From an uncultured Clostridia bacterium (GTDB lineage: Bacteria > Bacillota > Clostridia > Oscillospirales > Acutalibacteraceae): a DNA stretch of 49,807 nt. The translations under genes and the position numbers were made by a program. The DNA lies in NCBI GenBank assembly GCA_947624835.1, contig CANQLX010000006.1, positions 1 to 49,807 of the forward strand, written 5' to 3'. The notes under the pieces are model-generated. The model worked only from the letters and a program-made list of their open reading frames with translations. It was not told the origin of the DNA and did not search any database. Below, in pieces: positions 16,383 to 24,828 of the stretch (position 1 is the stretch's first letter; every line of letters starts with the position of its first letter).

Positions 16383-16456
16383 TGACGGCACAGAAATGAG
16401 GACTGCATTTTGCGTCAGTCTTTTGAACTGTAAAACATTTTTATAGCATATTTTAT

Positions 16457-16499
16457 AGCCCGACCGTTGCGTAATGTAAAATTATACAGCAGCCGGGCT
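16457..16499 (+). terminator. Possible terminator hairpin after the DUF1540 gene
   Basis: AGCCCG (16457-16462) pairs with CGGGCT (16494-16499), with an inner partly paired segment (GTAAT / ATTATAC). The following T content is weak, so this is a tentative terminator. Confidence 0.35.
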
Positions 16500-16559
16500 T
16501 GTTTGCCGGTACATACAGCATAGGTGGCATAGCCGGGACTTTATTTGTCGGTGAATTTA

Positions 16560-17081
16560 TCAGGAGAATTGACTTTTTACAAGTGCAATTATAAAATCCG
16601 CAAGATAAACTGTTGCTGCAAGTATGAGAAGGAACACTATAAAGGAAAGTATACGCACAAGTCTTGCCTTTCCGGGAGGCAGTTCCTCCTCCGCTTCAGA
16701 GGCTTCTTTTTTTGATTTATCGAGAGATTCCCTATCGTCCTTGCCGATATCCGGAATTTTACCATCCTCAACTGCACCTATCCCCACCAGTATATCCATA
16801 GCATCGGAATATGCGCTTACGGGGACAAATACCTCACAATTTTCGGGTGGTGCCGAATTTAGTATCCTTATGCCTGTTTCCCGTTTTTCGTTCTGATACG
16901 AATATGGTATATCCGCACTTTCAAGAGCGGCTCTTATCCTTTCAAGCTCAAAGCCGTTTGCCGTTATGATATAAACAGGGGAAAAATGGTTTGGGTTTTC
17001 AATAAGCTTTCTGCTGCATAGAGGACACTGTTTGTCCTCGGAATTAAAATAAAGTTTTTTACATCGGGTACAGTATTTCAT
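16560..17081 (-). CDS. Zinc-ribbon membrane protein with DUF2007-like domain
   Basis: A 173-residue protein of unknown role. Residues 4-22 form a zinc ribbon (CTRC...CPLC). Residues about 34-100 resemble DUF2007 (ELERIRAALESADIPY, then EVFVPVSAYSDAMDIL), a small ligand-binding or signalling-type domain found next to zinc ribbons in Firmicutes. A charged spacer of about 40 residues follows, and one transmembrane helix (about 146-166) ends the protein, so the soluble part should face the cytoplasm. Start ATG 17081 has CGGAG upstream. Confidence 0.72.
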   Translation of the reverse strand: MKYCTRCKKLYFNSEDKQCPLCSRKLIENPNHFSPVYIITANGFELERIRAALESADIPYSYQNEKRETGIRILNSAPPENCEVFVPVSAYSDAMDILVGIGAVEDGKIPDIGKDDRESLDKSKKEASEAEEELPPGKARLVRILSFIVFLLILAATVYLADFIIALVKSQFS

Positions 17082-17522
17082 TTTCGTATGCTCCGTTCGG
17101 AATTTGATTTTTCTTAAATCAATTATATAACAATCTGTATAAAAGTCAATGTTTTTACGGAACGGATTTCAACAGCGACACGAAAAAATGTTGAAAACAA
17201 GCCGCTCCCGACGAAAAAATTAAAACTTTGTAACGAAATAGTTACATATTAGAAAGAAAATATTACCAAAAATTAACCTTGATTTCTATGTAGTATTCAT
17301 AACTAAAATTCTATATAGCATTTATTTCGGCAAAATTCAGTATTTTGAAATTGGCAAAGTGCACAAAAAATTACAGTTTTGGAAAACAAATAATAAAAAT
17401 AACCGCACTTTTATCTTGCATTTTTTATTTTTCCGTTGTATAATCAGAATAAAGTAATGGCTGCGGGGCAGTTTGCTCCGTTAGGTTTTACGAAAAAAAT
17501 TTATTTTTAGGAGGACAAAAAA
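17082..17522. other. Intergenic region upstream of the starch-binding gene
   Basis: About 440 AT-rich bases. The last 110 hold a strong promoter (17416-17444) and a 5' leader of some 70 nt ending in AGGAGG. The rest contains no gene that I can support. Confidence 0.5.
17416..17444 (+). promoter_or_regulatory. Promoter of the X25/CBM26 surface-protein gene
   Basis: TTGCAT (17416-17421), a 17-nt spacer and a perfect TATAAT (17439-17444) lie about 80 nt upstream of the ATG, indicating a strong sigma-A promoter. Confidence 0.75.
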
Positions 17523-19316
17523 ATGCAAACAAAGAAGATTATCAGTATCGCTTTGACAGCTGCTCTTGTTAGTTCGATTGCTGCTGTTGCTACTGTATCG
17601 TCTGTTTCTGCTGCTGAGGAAACACCAACATATGGTCTTGTTGGCTCGATGACCGGTTGGGGAACAGAAAGTGATGTTGCTATGTCAGATGTTGACGGTG
17701 ACGGTGTTTATGTAGGTGTTATTAAGAATGTACCTGCCGGAGAACAGGAATTTAAGGTTCGTCTCTTTAATGATGCAGATTGGACGCTGAGTTGGGGTGT
17801 ATACGAGGCAGAAAATGATCGTACGCAGAACAGCCAGACAAACCTCAATGTTACATTGGCAGAGGAATCAGATATCATAGTTACTTTTGATACAACAGCA
17901 ATTGATCCTGAAGCTACAGCAAATCCCGATTCTTATGTAAATGACCCTGCATTTACGGATGAAGATAAGGTTGATTATTATCCTGTAAGGTATCAGGTTG
18001 TTACTGCTTCCGAAGAAGCTACGTATGGTGTCGTTGGTGGAATGACCGGCTGGGGTACACAGAGTGATGCTGCTATGTCAGATTCTGACAGTGACGGTGT
18101 TTATGTAGGTGTTCTTAAGAACGTACCTGCCGGAGAACAGGAATTTAAGGTTCGTCTCTTTAATGATGCGGATTGGACGCTGAGCTGGGGTGTATACGAG
18201 GCAGAGAATGATCGTACACAGAACAGTCAGACAAACCTAGGTGTTTCTTTGGCAGAGGCAGCTGATATTGTAGTTACTCTTGATACAACAGTAGTTGATC
18301 CTGCAGCTGCAGCAAATCCCGAATCTTATGTAAATGACCCTGCATTTACGGATGAAGATAAGGTTGATTATTATCCTGTAAGGTATCAGGTTATAAGTGC
18401 TTCAACTGAAGATGTTCCGACCGAGCCCTCAACAGGTGAGTCTACTGAGCCTTCAACAGGTGACCCGACTGAGCCCTCAACAGGTGAGTCTACTGAGCCT
18501 TCAAACAATCTCGGTGACAATTATGTAACTCAGATCAAGGATTATATCTTCTATGATAACAGCGAAACAAAGTGGGAAAATGTATATGCTCACTGGTGGA
18601 ATGATGACTATACGAAGATAGTTGACCTTGAAAACAACCTTTGGCCGGTAGGACCGCTCGATGAAAACGGCAATCAGGATTTCGGCAATGCATGGCCCGG
18701 AACTAAGATGACAAAGATTGAAGGTACAGACATATGGCAGGCAAGAGTTCCGTTTGGTGCTACAAAGATTATCTTCAACAACGGTAAGCTTGATACTGAG
18801 ATAACTAAGGATGTTATACCGGACGAGCAGGTTGCAGCATTGGCAAATGGCGAAATCACCATTGAAAATATGCTCACAGCAGGTGTTGGTATGCAGACAA
18901 CTGATCTTCCGTTCGATTCAGAACTTAATGCAGGTCAAATCTATAAGGTTGACACAGCGACAGCTCCGACATCAGCTCGTGGTAACTATAAGAACAGAAA
19001 GTGGACATTCGGTGCAGGTGCTTGGACGGCTTACACAGGCGAATATGTTTCTGAGACACTTAACAAGAAAGATATACAGGTAAGCGGAGATCCTTCTGTA
19101 GACCCCAGTGAAGCAAGCGTTGATGATAACAATGTTTCTTCAACACCCAACAACAACGGCGGTGTAAGCAACAACAATAATAACAACGGCGGCAACGGTG
19201 CAAGCAATCCGATAGTTGCAACAGGTGATACGGCTGTACCCGCAGTATTTGCAGTTATCGCACTCGCAGCTCTTGGTGTGGCTCTCGCAGCATTCAAGAA
19301 AAAAGAAAGAGCTTAA
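17523..19316 (+). CDS. Secreted starch-binding protein: X25-X25-CBM26 with ATGD anchor
   Basis: A 597-residue cell-surface protein with no enzyme domain. Residues 1-31 are a signal peptide. Two nearly identical X25-like modules follow (about 36-160 and 167-291), each with MTGWGT, DGDGVY and FKVRLFNDADWTLSWG. A Pro/Ser/Thr/Glu linker (STGEPTEPS-type repeats) leads to a CBM26-like module (about 335-500) with YAHWWNDD, WPGTKMTK and ATKIIFNNG, the aromatic pattern of starch-binding CBM26. An Asn/Gly-rich linker precedes VATGD, a hydrophobic helix and KKKERA. Similar domains occur in starch-adherence (amylosome) proteins of Ruminococcus bromii. It probably holds starch at the cell surface. AGGAGG precedes ATG 17523. 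Confidence 0.85.
   Translation: MQTKKIISIALTAALVSSIAAVATVSSVSAAEETPTYGLVGSMTGWGTESDVAMSDVDGDGVYVGVIKNVPAGEQEFKVRLFNDADWTLSWGVYEAENDRTQNSQTNLNVTLAEESDIIVTFDTTAIDPEATANPDSYVNDPAFTDEDKVDYYPVRYQVVTASEEATYGVVGGMTGWGTQSDAAMSDSDSDGVYVGVLKNVPAGEQEFKVRLFNDADWTLSWGVYEAENDRTQNSQTNLGVSLAEAADIVVTLDTTVVDPAAAANPESYVNDPAFTDEDKVDYYPVRYQVISASTEDVPTEPSTGESTEPSTGDPTEPSTGESTEPSNNLGDNYVTQIKDYIFYDNSETKWENVYAHWWNDDYTKIVDLENNLWPVGPLDENGNQDFGNAWPGTKMTKIEGTDIWQARVPFGATKIIFNNGKLDTEITKDVIPDEQVAALANGEITIENMLTAGVGMQTTDLPFDSELNAGQIYKVDTATAPTSARGNYKNRKWTFGAGAWTAYTGEYVSETLNKKDIQVSGDPSVDPSEASVDDNNVSSTPNNNGGVSNNNNNNGGNGASNPIVATGDTAVPAVFAVIALAALGVALAAFKKKERA
17627..18413 (+). repeat. Tandem duplication of the X25-encoding segment
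   Basis: Two copies of a module about 393 bp long are highly similar at the DNA level (for instance the DADWTLSWGVYEAEND coding stretch at about 17770 and 18163). The near-identity of synonymous sites points to a recent duplication or to gene conversion. Confidence 0.85.
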
Positions 19317-19362
19317 TTGATAAATTTTGAAGCTATCGCTTTGAGTTATACAGTGTAAGCTT

Positions 19363-19393
19363 CGGCGGACATATCCTTGCGGTATGTCCGCCG
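19363..19393 (+). terminator. Intrinsic terminator of the starch-binding gene
   Basis: CGGCGGACATA (19363-19373) pairs with TATGTCCGCCG (19383-19393) and is followed by TTTTATTTTTTGTTTTT. A strong terminator 47 nt after the stop. Confidence 0.92.
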
Positions 19394-19481
19394 TTTTATT
19401 TTTTGTTTTTATGTATAATTTTCCTTAGATATACAAAAGATATTATTGATTAATAAATCAATTAATAAGGAGTTTTTATAT

Positions 19482-20018
19482 ATGAGAGCAACCGGAATAG
19501 TGAGAAGAATTGATGATCTGGGAAGGGTTGTCATTCCAAAGGAAATACGACGCACTTTAAGGATACGTGAGGGTGATCCTCTTGAGATATACACGGATTC
19601 GGGCGGAGAGGTAATATTCAAAAAATATTCACCCATGGGGGAAATGTCGAGTTTTGCAGAGCAGTATGCTGAGGTTATAAACAGAGTATCAAAATGTCCT
19701 GTTATTATAACGGACAGGGATCATGTAGTTGCGGCATCGGGTGTATCGAAGAAAGAGTATATTGATCGCAGAATATCTGCTGATCTTGAGGATCTGATAG
19801 AAAACCGCAAAAGTTTCACTGCGGAGAGAAATTCCACAGTACTGATGCCGATTGAGAATATAGACAGATGTGCATCTGTTGCATATCCGATTATATCAGC
19901 CGGTGACATAACCGGGGCAATTATCATGCTTCTTCCCGAAAGCGGAGCATTTCCCACAGAGGGTGACGTAAAGCTAATGCAAGCCGCTGCCGACTTCCTC
20001 TCCAAACAAAACGAGTAA
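19482..20018 (+). CDS. spoVT: Stage V sporulation protein T, AbrB-family regulator
   Basis: A transcription factor that adjusts forespore (sigma-G) gene expression. The N-terminal 50 residues are an AbrB/SpoVT swapped-hairpin DNA-binding domain (MRATGIVRRIDDLGRVVIPKE, RTLRIREGDPLEIY), and residues about 55-178 are a GAF-like domain. The total of 178 residues equals the usual SpoVT length. ATG 19482 is chosen over the longer frame because AAGGAG lies 9 nt upstream and the protein then starts exactly like known SpoVT. It implies that the organism is a spore former or descends from one. Confidence 0.92.
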   Translation: MRATGIVRRIDDLGRVVIPKEIRRTLRIREGDPLEIYTDSGGEVIFKKYSPMGEMSSFAEQYAEVINRVSKCPVIITDRDHVVAASGVSKKEYIDRRISADLEDLIENRKSFTAERNSTVLMPIENIDRCASVAYPIISAGDITGAIIMLLPESGAFPTEGDVKLMQAAADFLSKQNE

Positions 20019-20194
20019 CCCCGGCGTGCCGCAGGTGTCCATTCACGTTTTCGCTCAATGCGTTCGCTTTGACAGTTTTTATGGGAAGTATGTGTCCGCG
20101 GTAGTAAATTTGCATGTCGGAATGGGGCGGAAAGTGTCGGGAACGACTCCTGGGGAGCTGCTCCGCCTTGTGACGACACAGTCATTTATATAAC

Positions 20195-20242
20195 AATGGT
20201 CTGCTTTATTAGGTGTCAATAAACCTAATGCGGCAGACCATT
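20195..20242. terminator. Bidirectional terminator between spoVT and the acyl-CoA synthetase
   Basis: AATGGTCTGC plus TTATTAGG (20195-20212) pairs with CCTAAT plus GCAGACCATT (to 20242), followed by TTATTTT. Serves the two convergent genes. The 170 bases before it (20019-20190) are more GC-rich than other gaps and hold no supported gene. Confidence 0.85.
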
Positions 20243-20291
20243 TTATTTTACCTGTATTTTGTAAGTTACCTGTGTGTTTAGAATAACTGCT

Positions 20292-21995
20292 TTATTTGTT
20301 ATTGTTCGGTTGATTTTCGTCCTTTACCCTCATAGCTTCTTCGTCAGCGTGCCTTATCTGCGCCCTCTTTATCTTTCCGCCTATTGTCTTTGGCAGCTCG
20401 TCTACAAACTCAATTACCCTCGGATATTTATAGGGTGCAGTCGACTTCTTGACGTGCTCCTGCAATTCCTTGATAAGCTCTCCACTCGGCTCGTAGCCCT
20501 TTTTAAGGACAACCGTTGCCTTGACAACCTGTCCTCTTACGGGGTCGGGTGTACCTGTTATCGCACATTCGACAACTGCATCATGCTCAAGCATCGCACT
20601 TTCAACCTCGAACGGACCTATACGGTATCCCGAACATTTGATAACATCGTCATTTCTACCCACAAACCAGTAATATCCCTCACTGTCACGCCATGCCATA
20701 TCACACGTATCGTAACATTTTCCCAGAAGCAGCTCGTTTGTCATTTCAGGATTTCTGTAATACCCTGTGAACAAACCTACCGGCGGATTGTTCTTTACAT
20801 CCATAACGCATATGGAGCCTTCCTCTCCGACGCCTACCTCGTTTCCGTCACTGTCAAGGAGCTTGATGTCATAAAGCGGAGAAGGCTTTCCCGTGGCACC
20901 TATCTTTATTTCATCCCACTGGAAATCGGCCATAAGTACGCTTCCCTCAGACTGTCCAAAGCCCTGATATATGTTATGTCCCGTAAACTTGAACCATTTA
21001 TTGTTTACCTCCGGGTTAAGCGGCTCACCTGCTGTTGCCCAATGCTGAATTGATGATAAATCATAGGATGCAACATCCTCCAACAGCATAAAACGGTACA
21101 TTGTCGGCGGCGCACAGAAAGTTGTGAGTTTATATTCCGACATTTTTTCAAGAAGCTTTGCCGGAATGAACTTGTCAAAATCATATGCAAAAATAACGGC
21201 TCCGCAGATCCACTGTCCGTATATTTTTCCCCAACCGAATTTTGCCCAGCCGGAATCCGTAACGCTCATGTGCAGCTTGTTTTCCTGTACCTGCTGCCAA
21301 TATTTAGCCGTAACGATATGTCCGAGCGGATGCGAAAAGCTATGTTGTACCATTTTCGGCATACCTGTTGTACCCGATGTAAAATACACAAGCATAATAT
21401 CGTCTTTATTTGTAGCCTCCTCACCCGTCGGCCGTTCAAAAATATCAGACTGCTTCTCAATCTCATCCTCAAAAAATTCCCAACCCTCACGCTTCTCGCC
21501 GACAACTATATGATTTTTTATTGTCGGACATTCGGGAAGTGATTTTTCAAACTGTGTTATTACGAAATCATCATTAACACAAACAACAGCCTTTACCATT
21601 GCAGAATTAGCACGGTATATTACATCCTTACTTGTAAGCTGGAGCGTTCCCGGTATGGTGACTGCACCGAGCTTGTGAAGTGCAACGGCACACACCCAAT
21701 ATTCCCAACGTCTGCGAAGTACAAGCATAACTACATCACCTTTTTTTATGCCTATACTTTTGAAATAATTAGCTGCCCTGTTTGAAAGAAGACTTATATC
21801 CTTGAATGTAAAGGTTTTCTTTCCGCCGTGGTCATCACACCACACAAGTGCTTTTTTGTTTTCGTCCTGCTTTGCCCATTCGTCAACAATGTCAAATCCA
21901 AAGTTAAAGTTTTCGGGTACGTTTACCTTGTAGTTTTTCTTGAAGTCTTCATACGAGTCAAATTCGATGCGGGGTAAAAATCTGTCCAGAAGCAT
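20292..21995 (-). CDS. AMP-forming acyl-CoA synthetase (MACS-like)
   Basis: A 567-residue adenylate-forming ligase that activates a carboxylic acid with ATP and joins it to CoA. The P-loop motif YFTSGTTGMPK lies near residue 209; other ANL-family segments are GQSEGSVLMADF, GYYRNPEMT, the hinge region (FVGRNDDVIKCSGYRIGPFEVESAM) and the C-terminal catalytic lysine in PKTIGGKIKRAQIR. The arrangement is closest to medium-chain acyl-CoA synthetases and the acetyl-CoA synthetase relatives of Clostridia, but the substrate cannot be read from the sequence. The start has AAGGAG 7 nt upstream. Monocistronic. Confidence 0.88.
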   Translation of the reverse strand: MLLDRFLPRIEFDSYEDFKKNYKVNVPENFNFGFDIVDEWAKQDENKKALVWCDDHGGKKTFTFKDISLLSNRAANYFKSIGIKKGDVVMLVLRRRWEYWVCAVALHKLGAVTIPGTLQLTSKDVIYRANSAMVKAVVCVNDDFVITQFEKSLPECPTIKNHIVVGEKREGWEFFEDEIEKQSDIFERPTGEEATNKDDIMLVYFTSGTTGMPKMVQHSFSHPLGHIVTAKYWQQVQENKLHMSVTDSGWAKFGWGKIYGQWICGAVIFAYDFDKFIPAKLLEKMSEYKLTTFCAPPTMYRFMLLEDVASYDLSSIQHWATAGEPLNPEVNNKWFKFTGHNIYQGFGQSEGSVLMADFQWDEIKIGATGKPSPLYDIKLLDSDGNEVGVGEEGSICVMDVKNNPPVGLFTGYYRNPEMTNELLLGKCYDTCDMAWRDSEGYYWFVGRNDDVIKCSGYRIGPFEVESAMLEHDAVVECAITGTPDPVRGQVVKATVVLKKGYEPSGELIKELQEHVKKSTAPYKYPRVIEFVDELPKTIGGKIKRAQIRHADEEAMRVKDENQPNNNK

Positions 21996-22187
21996 TTTTT
22001 TGTTCTCCTTACTTTAATAAATTATCAGCCTTAATAGTATTTTATTGTACCAAATAACACAATAGTAACATTTATTTGTAAAATAATAATTTTATCGGCT
22101 TGCTAAATATGATAGCACGTTGATTTTTGTTTGTCAAGATTACTTTAGTATGTGTTATAGGCATTATAATACTATTATTATATCTAT

Positions 22188-22682
22188 TTATATTTTAATT
22201 TCCTCTTTATCTCCAAGACCGAACATTTTACCTCCGTATTCACGTTCACTAATATCTCCGCCAATGATAAGGTTGTTTTGAATTATAACATTCAAAACAC
22301 AATTCTTTTTATTCTCAGGAGAAATAATCTCGTAAGAATACAGTGTACAGCTCTCCCCTTTGTATTTATTAAGATCAAGACCTATGTGCTTTTGAATGTC
22401 ATTATACTGCAAATAAATATCATTAAAGTTTGAAGGAATAACGATATTTTTCACATATATAGGCTCGTCATCAATTTTAAGACCAAAGAAGTCCGCAAAT
22501 TCGGAAATTTCCTTATTGGAGCCTGCACGGAGCGAATAGGTTTTTCCATCAAATTCAGCAGTACTTGGGTCGTCACGAAAAACAACAAACAATACGGTTG
22601 TAAGCAGCATTATGAATGCTCCGAGAATAATAAAAAACCTCTTGCTTTTAATGAGTTTCTTGGATACAGTAAAAATAACCAA
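22188..22682 (-). CDS. DUF4830-like membrane-anchored protein
   Basis: A 164-residue protein with one N-terminal transmembrane helix (about 15-36) and an extracytoplasmic domain. The domain has the pattern FADFFGLKI, VIPSNFNDIYLQYNDIQK, GLDLNKYKG and a final IGGDIS...GKMFGLG, which matches my recollection of DUF4830 in Clostridia. Function unknown. It starts at TTG 22682 with AAGGGGA 9 nt upstream. A gene on its own. Confidence 0.7.
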   Translation of the reverse strand: MVIFTVSKKLIKSKRFFIILGAFIMLLTTVLFVVFRDDPSTAEFDGKTYSLRAGSNKEISEFADFFGLKIDDEPIYVKNIVIPSNFNDIYLQYNDIQKHIGLDLNKYKGESCTLYSYEIISPENKKNCVLNVIIQNNLIIGGDISEREYGGKMFGLGDKEEIKI

Positions 22683-22882
22683 AAATTCAATCCCCTTTTC
22701 TACACAATAAATTAAAAAAGTTTTACATATTACATATAAGTTATGTAAAATAATGAAAAATTATTTCGGTTGATTATACATATCTGATTTAAGCATATAA
22801 TAATTGCGTAGTAATAATTCCATAAAGAATGGATTTTATTATTATGCAGGAATTCTGCGAAAATTTATTGAGGTGAAAATTT

Positions 22883-23086
22883 ATGTCACAGAATGATTTT
22901 TATGAAGGCAGCTTCAGTGCAATAGGCACACCCTTTGACCCATACGGCAGGGAGGACGAATGTGGTACGGTAAACGGCAGGATAATGCCGTTTCAGTTCA
23001 GATATCCTATTTATCCTTATGCATTTACGATGATAAGAAATACCATACCTGATAATTCCGATAATTCCGAGACTCCGGAAATGTAA
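22883..23086 (+). CDS. 67-residue protein, unknown
   Basis: A short gene with a good ribosome site (GAGGTG 9 nt before ATG 22883) and a terminator directly after it. The product has no transmembrane segment or signal peptide and no motif I recognise. It is rich in Pro, Tyr and Phe (FRYPIYPYAFTM) and ends in a hydrophilic Asp/Asn/Ser tail. It could be a small structural or spore-coat-like protein, but that is a guess. Confidence 0.6.
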   Translation: MSQNDFYEGSFSAIGTPFDPYGREDECGTVNGRIMPFQFRYPIYPYAFTMIRNTIPDNSDNSETPEM

Positions 23087-23098
23087 AATCAGAACCTA

Positions 23099-23141
23099 CC
23101 GGTGTCTGCACTGTTTGTTGCAATACAGTGCGGATGCCGTG
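23099..23141 (+). terminator. Terminator after the 67-residue gene
   Basis: GGTGTCTGCACTGT pairs with ACAGTGCGGATGCC around a 10-nt loop, followed by GTGTTTTTG. This separates the small gene from the promoter at 23160. Confidence 0.75.
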
Positions 23142-23159
23142 TTTTTGATATGTAAATTG

Positions 23160-23188
23160 TTGACATGGGAATTGGATTATTATATAAT
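23160..23188 (+). promoter_or_regulatory. Consensus sigma-A promoter of the SseB-like gene
   Basis: A perfect TTGACA (23160-23165), a 17-nt spacer and a perfect TATAAT (23183-23188), 39 nt before the start. This is the best match to consensus in the window. Confidence 0.88.
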
Positions 23189-23226
23189 TATTTTTGTAAT
23201 ATTATATTAGCTTCGGAGGGTAATAT

Positions 23227-24387
23227 ATGAGCAGAATTCAAGAATTGATAAAAGAATACGGTAAAAATAAAGATAAGGGTACATACCGTGATATACTTGC
23301 GGAAATACAGACAGGGGAGGTCTTGTATTCTGCATTTTCTCCCGTAACAAGAGGACATTTTGTGGATTATGTTGAGGGGATACCGTCCGCTTTTCTATTT
23401 TCCGAAAAGCAATACTGCGAGGACTTTTGCCGACACATAAAAGAGAGCGGTCATACCGTCGGAATTGCCGAATGTAAAAAAGACAGCCGTTTGAGTATGC
23501 TTTCGGATTACCACAGAAGCGGTATAGAATCAGTTCTCATAGACAACGGAAAGGCACATATTCTTATACCGCTTAGCGATCTTATAAATGTGCCGGATTT
23601 TTCAAAAATACCGGAAAATCAACGACCTGTAATAAATCCGACTTTCGTATGCAGTGCAAACAGATTTTTCCAGTGCATAGAGAATAAGACCATAACACCC
23701 GACAAAGAAATAAATTTTTTGTCTGATGCATATAATGCAAGGTATATAATACCCGTAGAGGGAAAACCGGAGGGCAATAAGGTCAATATACCATCAATCG
23801 GAAGAAATGACGGAGAAAAGGTTATTCCGTTCTTTACTGATATAAATGAATACAGAAAGCTTGACCACGAAAATAAGTTTACCCCCATGCCTGCAACCTT
23901 TGCGCATATAGAAAATTTGTGCAATGAGAATGAAATAGTTGTTATAAATCCGTTTGGTTTTAATTTCACAATAACAAAGGAAACCTGTGAAGCTGTACAT
24001 AAGGCAATCAAGCTCGCACCTCAGACAGACGGTGAACGTGCGGTTATATATACACTTGAAAGAATACCGACCGATATAACAGATAAACTCAGTGAAATTT
24101 TTGATAATGACGCTAGAATAATAAGGGCATTTATAAAGGGACTGAGAAAGGACAGCGGCAGCGAACTGATAGTTTCCGTTGACTGCGGTGATACGGAAGA
24201 AAGTGAAGTAAAGGCTATACTTGAGAAAGTTAAGGCGGAAACGGAAAAACTTACGGATAAGACTGTAAACTTTGCATCGAGCGGCAGCTATATAGGAAAG
24301 CTTGCTTCAAGCGAAACTGTTCCGTTCTTTGAAAGATTTGTTATTGATGTAAGTATTCCGCCCGAAAACTTTGATATGGGGGAATAA
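23227..24387 (+). CDS. SseB-family protein
   Basis: A 386-residue protein with two successive SseB-like N-terminal regions (about 15-115 and 135-260) and a C-terminal SseB_C-like part (about 265-380). The second copy shows the usual ARYIIPVEG, PFFTDINEYRKLD and EIVVINPFGFNFTI pattern. SseB was named for the serine-sensitivity phenotype in E. coli. Members in Firmicutes are poorly understood; some occur next to secretion or immunity genes. Here it stands alone under a very strong promoter, upstream of serC-serA. That neighbourhood with serine synthesis is suggestive but may be chance. Confidence 0.72.
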   Translation: MSRIQELIKEYGKNKDKGTYRDILAEIQTGEVLYSAFSPVTRGHFVDYVEGIPSAFLFSEKQYCEDFCRHIKESGHTVGIAECKKDSRLSMLSDYHRSGIESVLIDNGKAHILIPLSDLINVPDFSKIPENQRPVINPTFVCSANRFFQCIENKTITPDKEINFLSDAYNARYIIPVEGKPEGNKVNIPSIGRNDGEKVIPFFTDINEYRKLDHENKFTPMPATFAHIENLCNENEIVVINPFGFNFTITKETCEAVHKAIKLAPQTDGERAVIYTLERIPTDITDKLSEIFDNDARIIRAFIKGLRKDSGSELIVSVDCGDTEESEVKAILEKVKAETEKLTDKTVNFASSGSYIGKLASSETVPFFERFVIDVSIPPENFDMGE

Positions 24388-24828
24388 TAGGTCTGCAGCA
24401 GTTAGTGCATGGACGGTATAAAACACAGATTCTGTATGTGGCAGATACTAAAAAGGTACGTGAACCTGAAGCAAACCGGAACAATTTTACTAACGATGCA
24501 CATGAATGTCCGTAAAGCACCGTGTTTGAATATGACAGCACACCCGGATAATCCGGGACGGGAAATTTGTGAGGAGGAAATACCGGAAATTGGATTGTGA
24601 TCTGAGTTTCTCGCTGCTGTTCACATACAGATATTTGGTTATGTAATTGATGCTGCGGAGTCTTTCAAGGATTCGTATGATGATTGATCTATAAAATAAA
24701 TTTTGGAAAAATTCCCGGTTATAATTGACTTATTATGCGTTTTGAATTATAATTAAATGGTATCGTTACATAATAATGCGGATAGTGTTGTTTCCGCAGC
24801 GTAAAAATATAAATGGAGGCTTTTAGGT
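24388..24828. other. Intergenic region between the SseB-like gene and serC
   Basis: About 440 bases. A 63-codon open frame (24409-24600) has no ribosome site or recognisable product and is not called. There is a perfect short palindrome CCCGGATAATCCGGG (24543-24557) without a T-tract. The serC promoter lies at 24725-24753. I see no T-box or other riboswitch. Confidence 0.5.
24725..24753 (+). promoter_or_regulatory. Promoter of serC-serA
   Basis: TTGACT (24725-24730), a 17-nt spacer and TATAAT (24748-24753). Transcription would start near 24760, giving a leader of about 70 nt. Confidence 0.8.

Noticed and set aside
19721..20185. Minus-strand frame overlapping the spoVT end and the following gap
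   Set aside because: Overlaps spoVT in antisense; rich in Arg, Ser and Pro, with no motif.
20274..21053. Long open frame on the plus strand inside the acyl-CoA synthetase gene
   Set aside because: It is the antisense shadow of a well-supported gene with all ANL motifs, and has no ribosome site or recognisable product.
24409..24600. 63-codon frame between the SseB-like gene and serC
   Set aside because: No ribosome site, no domain, and a composition unlike that of its neighbours.
24600..24828. Possible T-box or riboswitch ahead of serC, and likewise ahead of gltX, glnS and metG
   Set aside because: The T-box core AGGGTGGNACCGCG and other riboswitch cores were not found. Only ordinary promoters and hairpins are visible.
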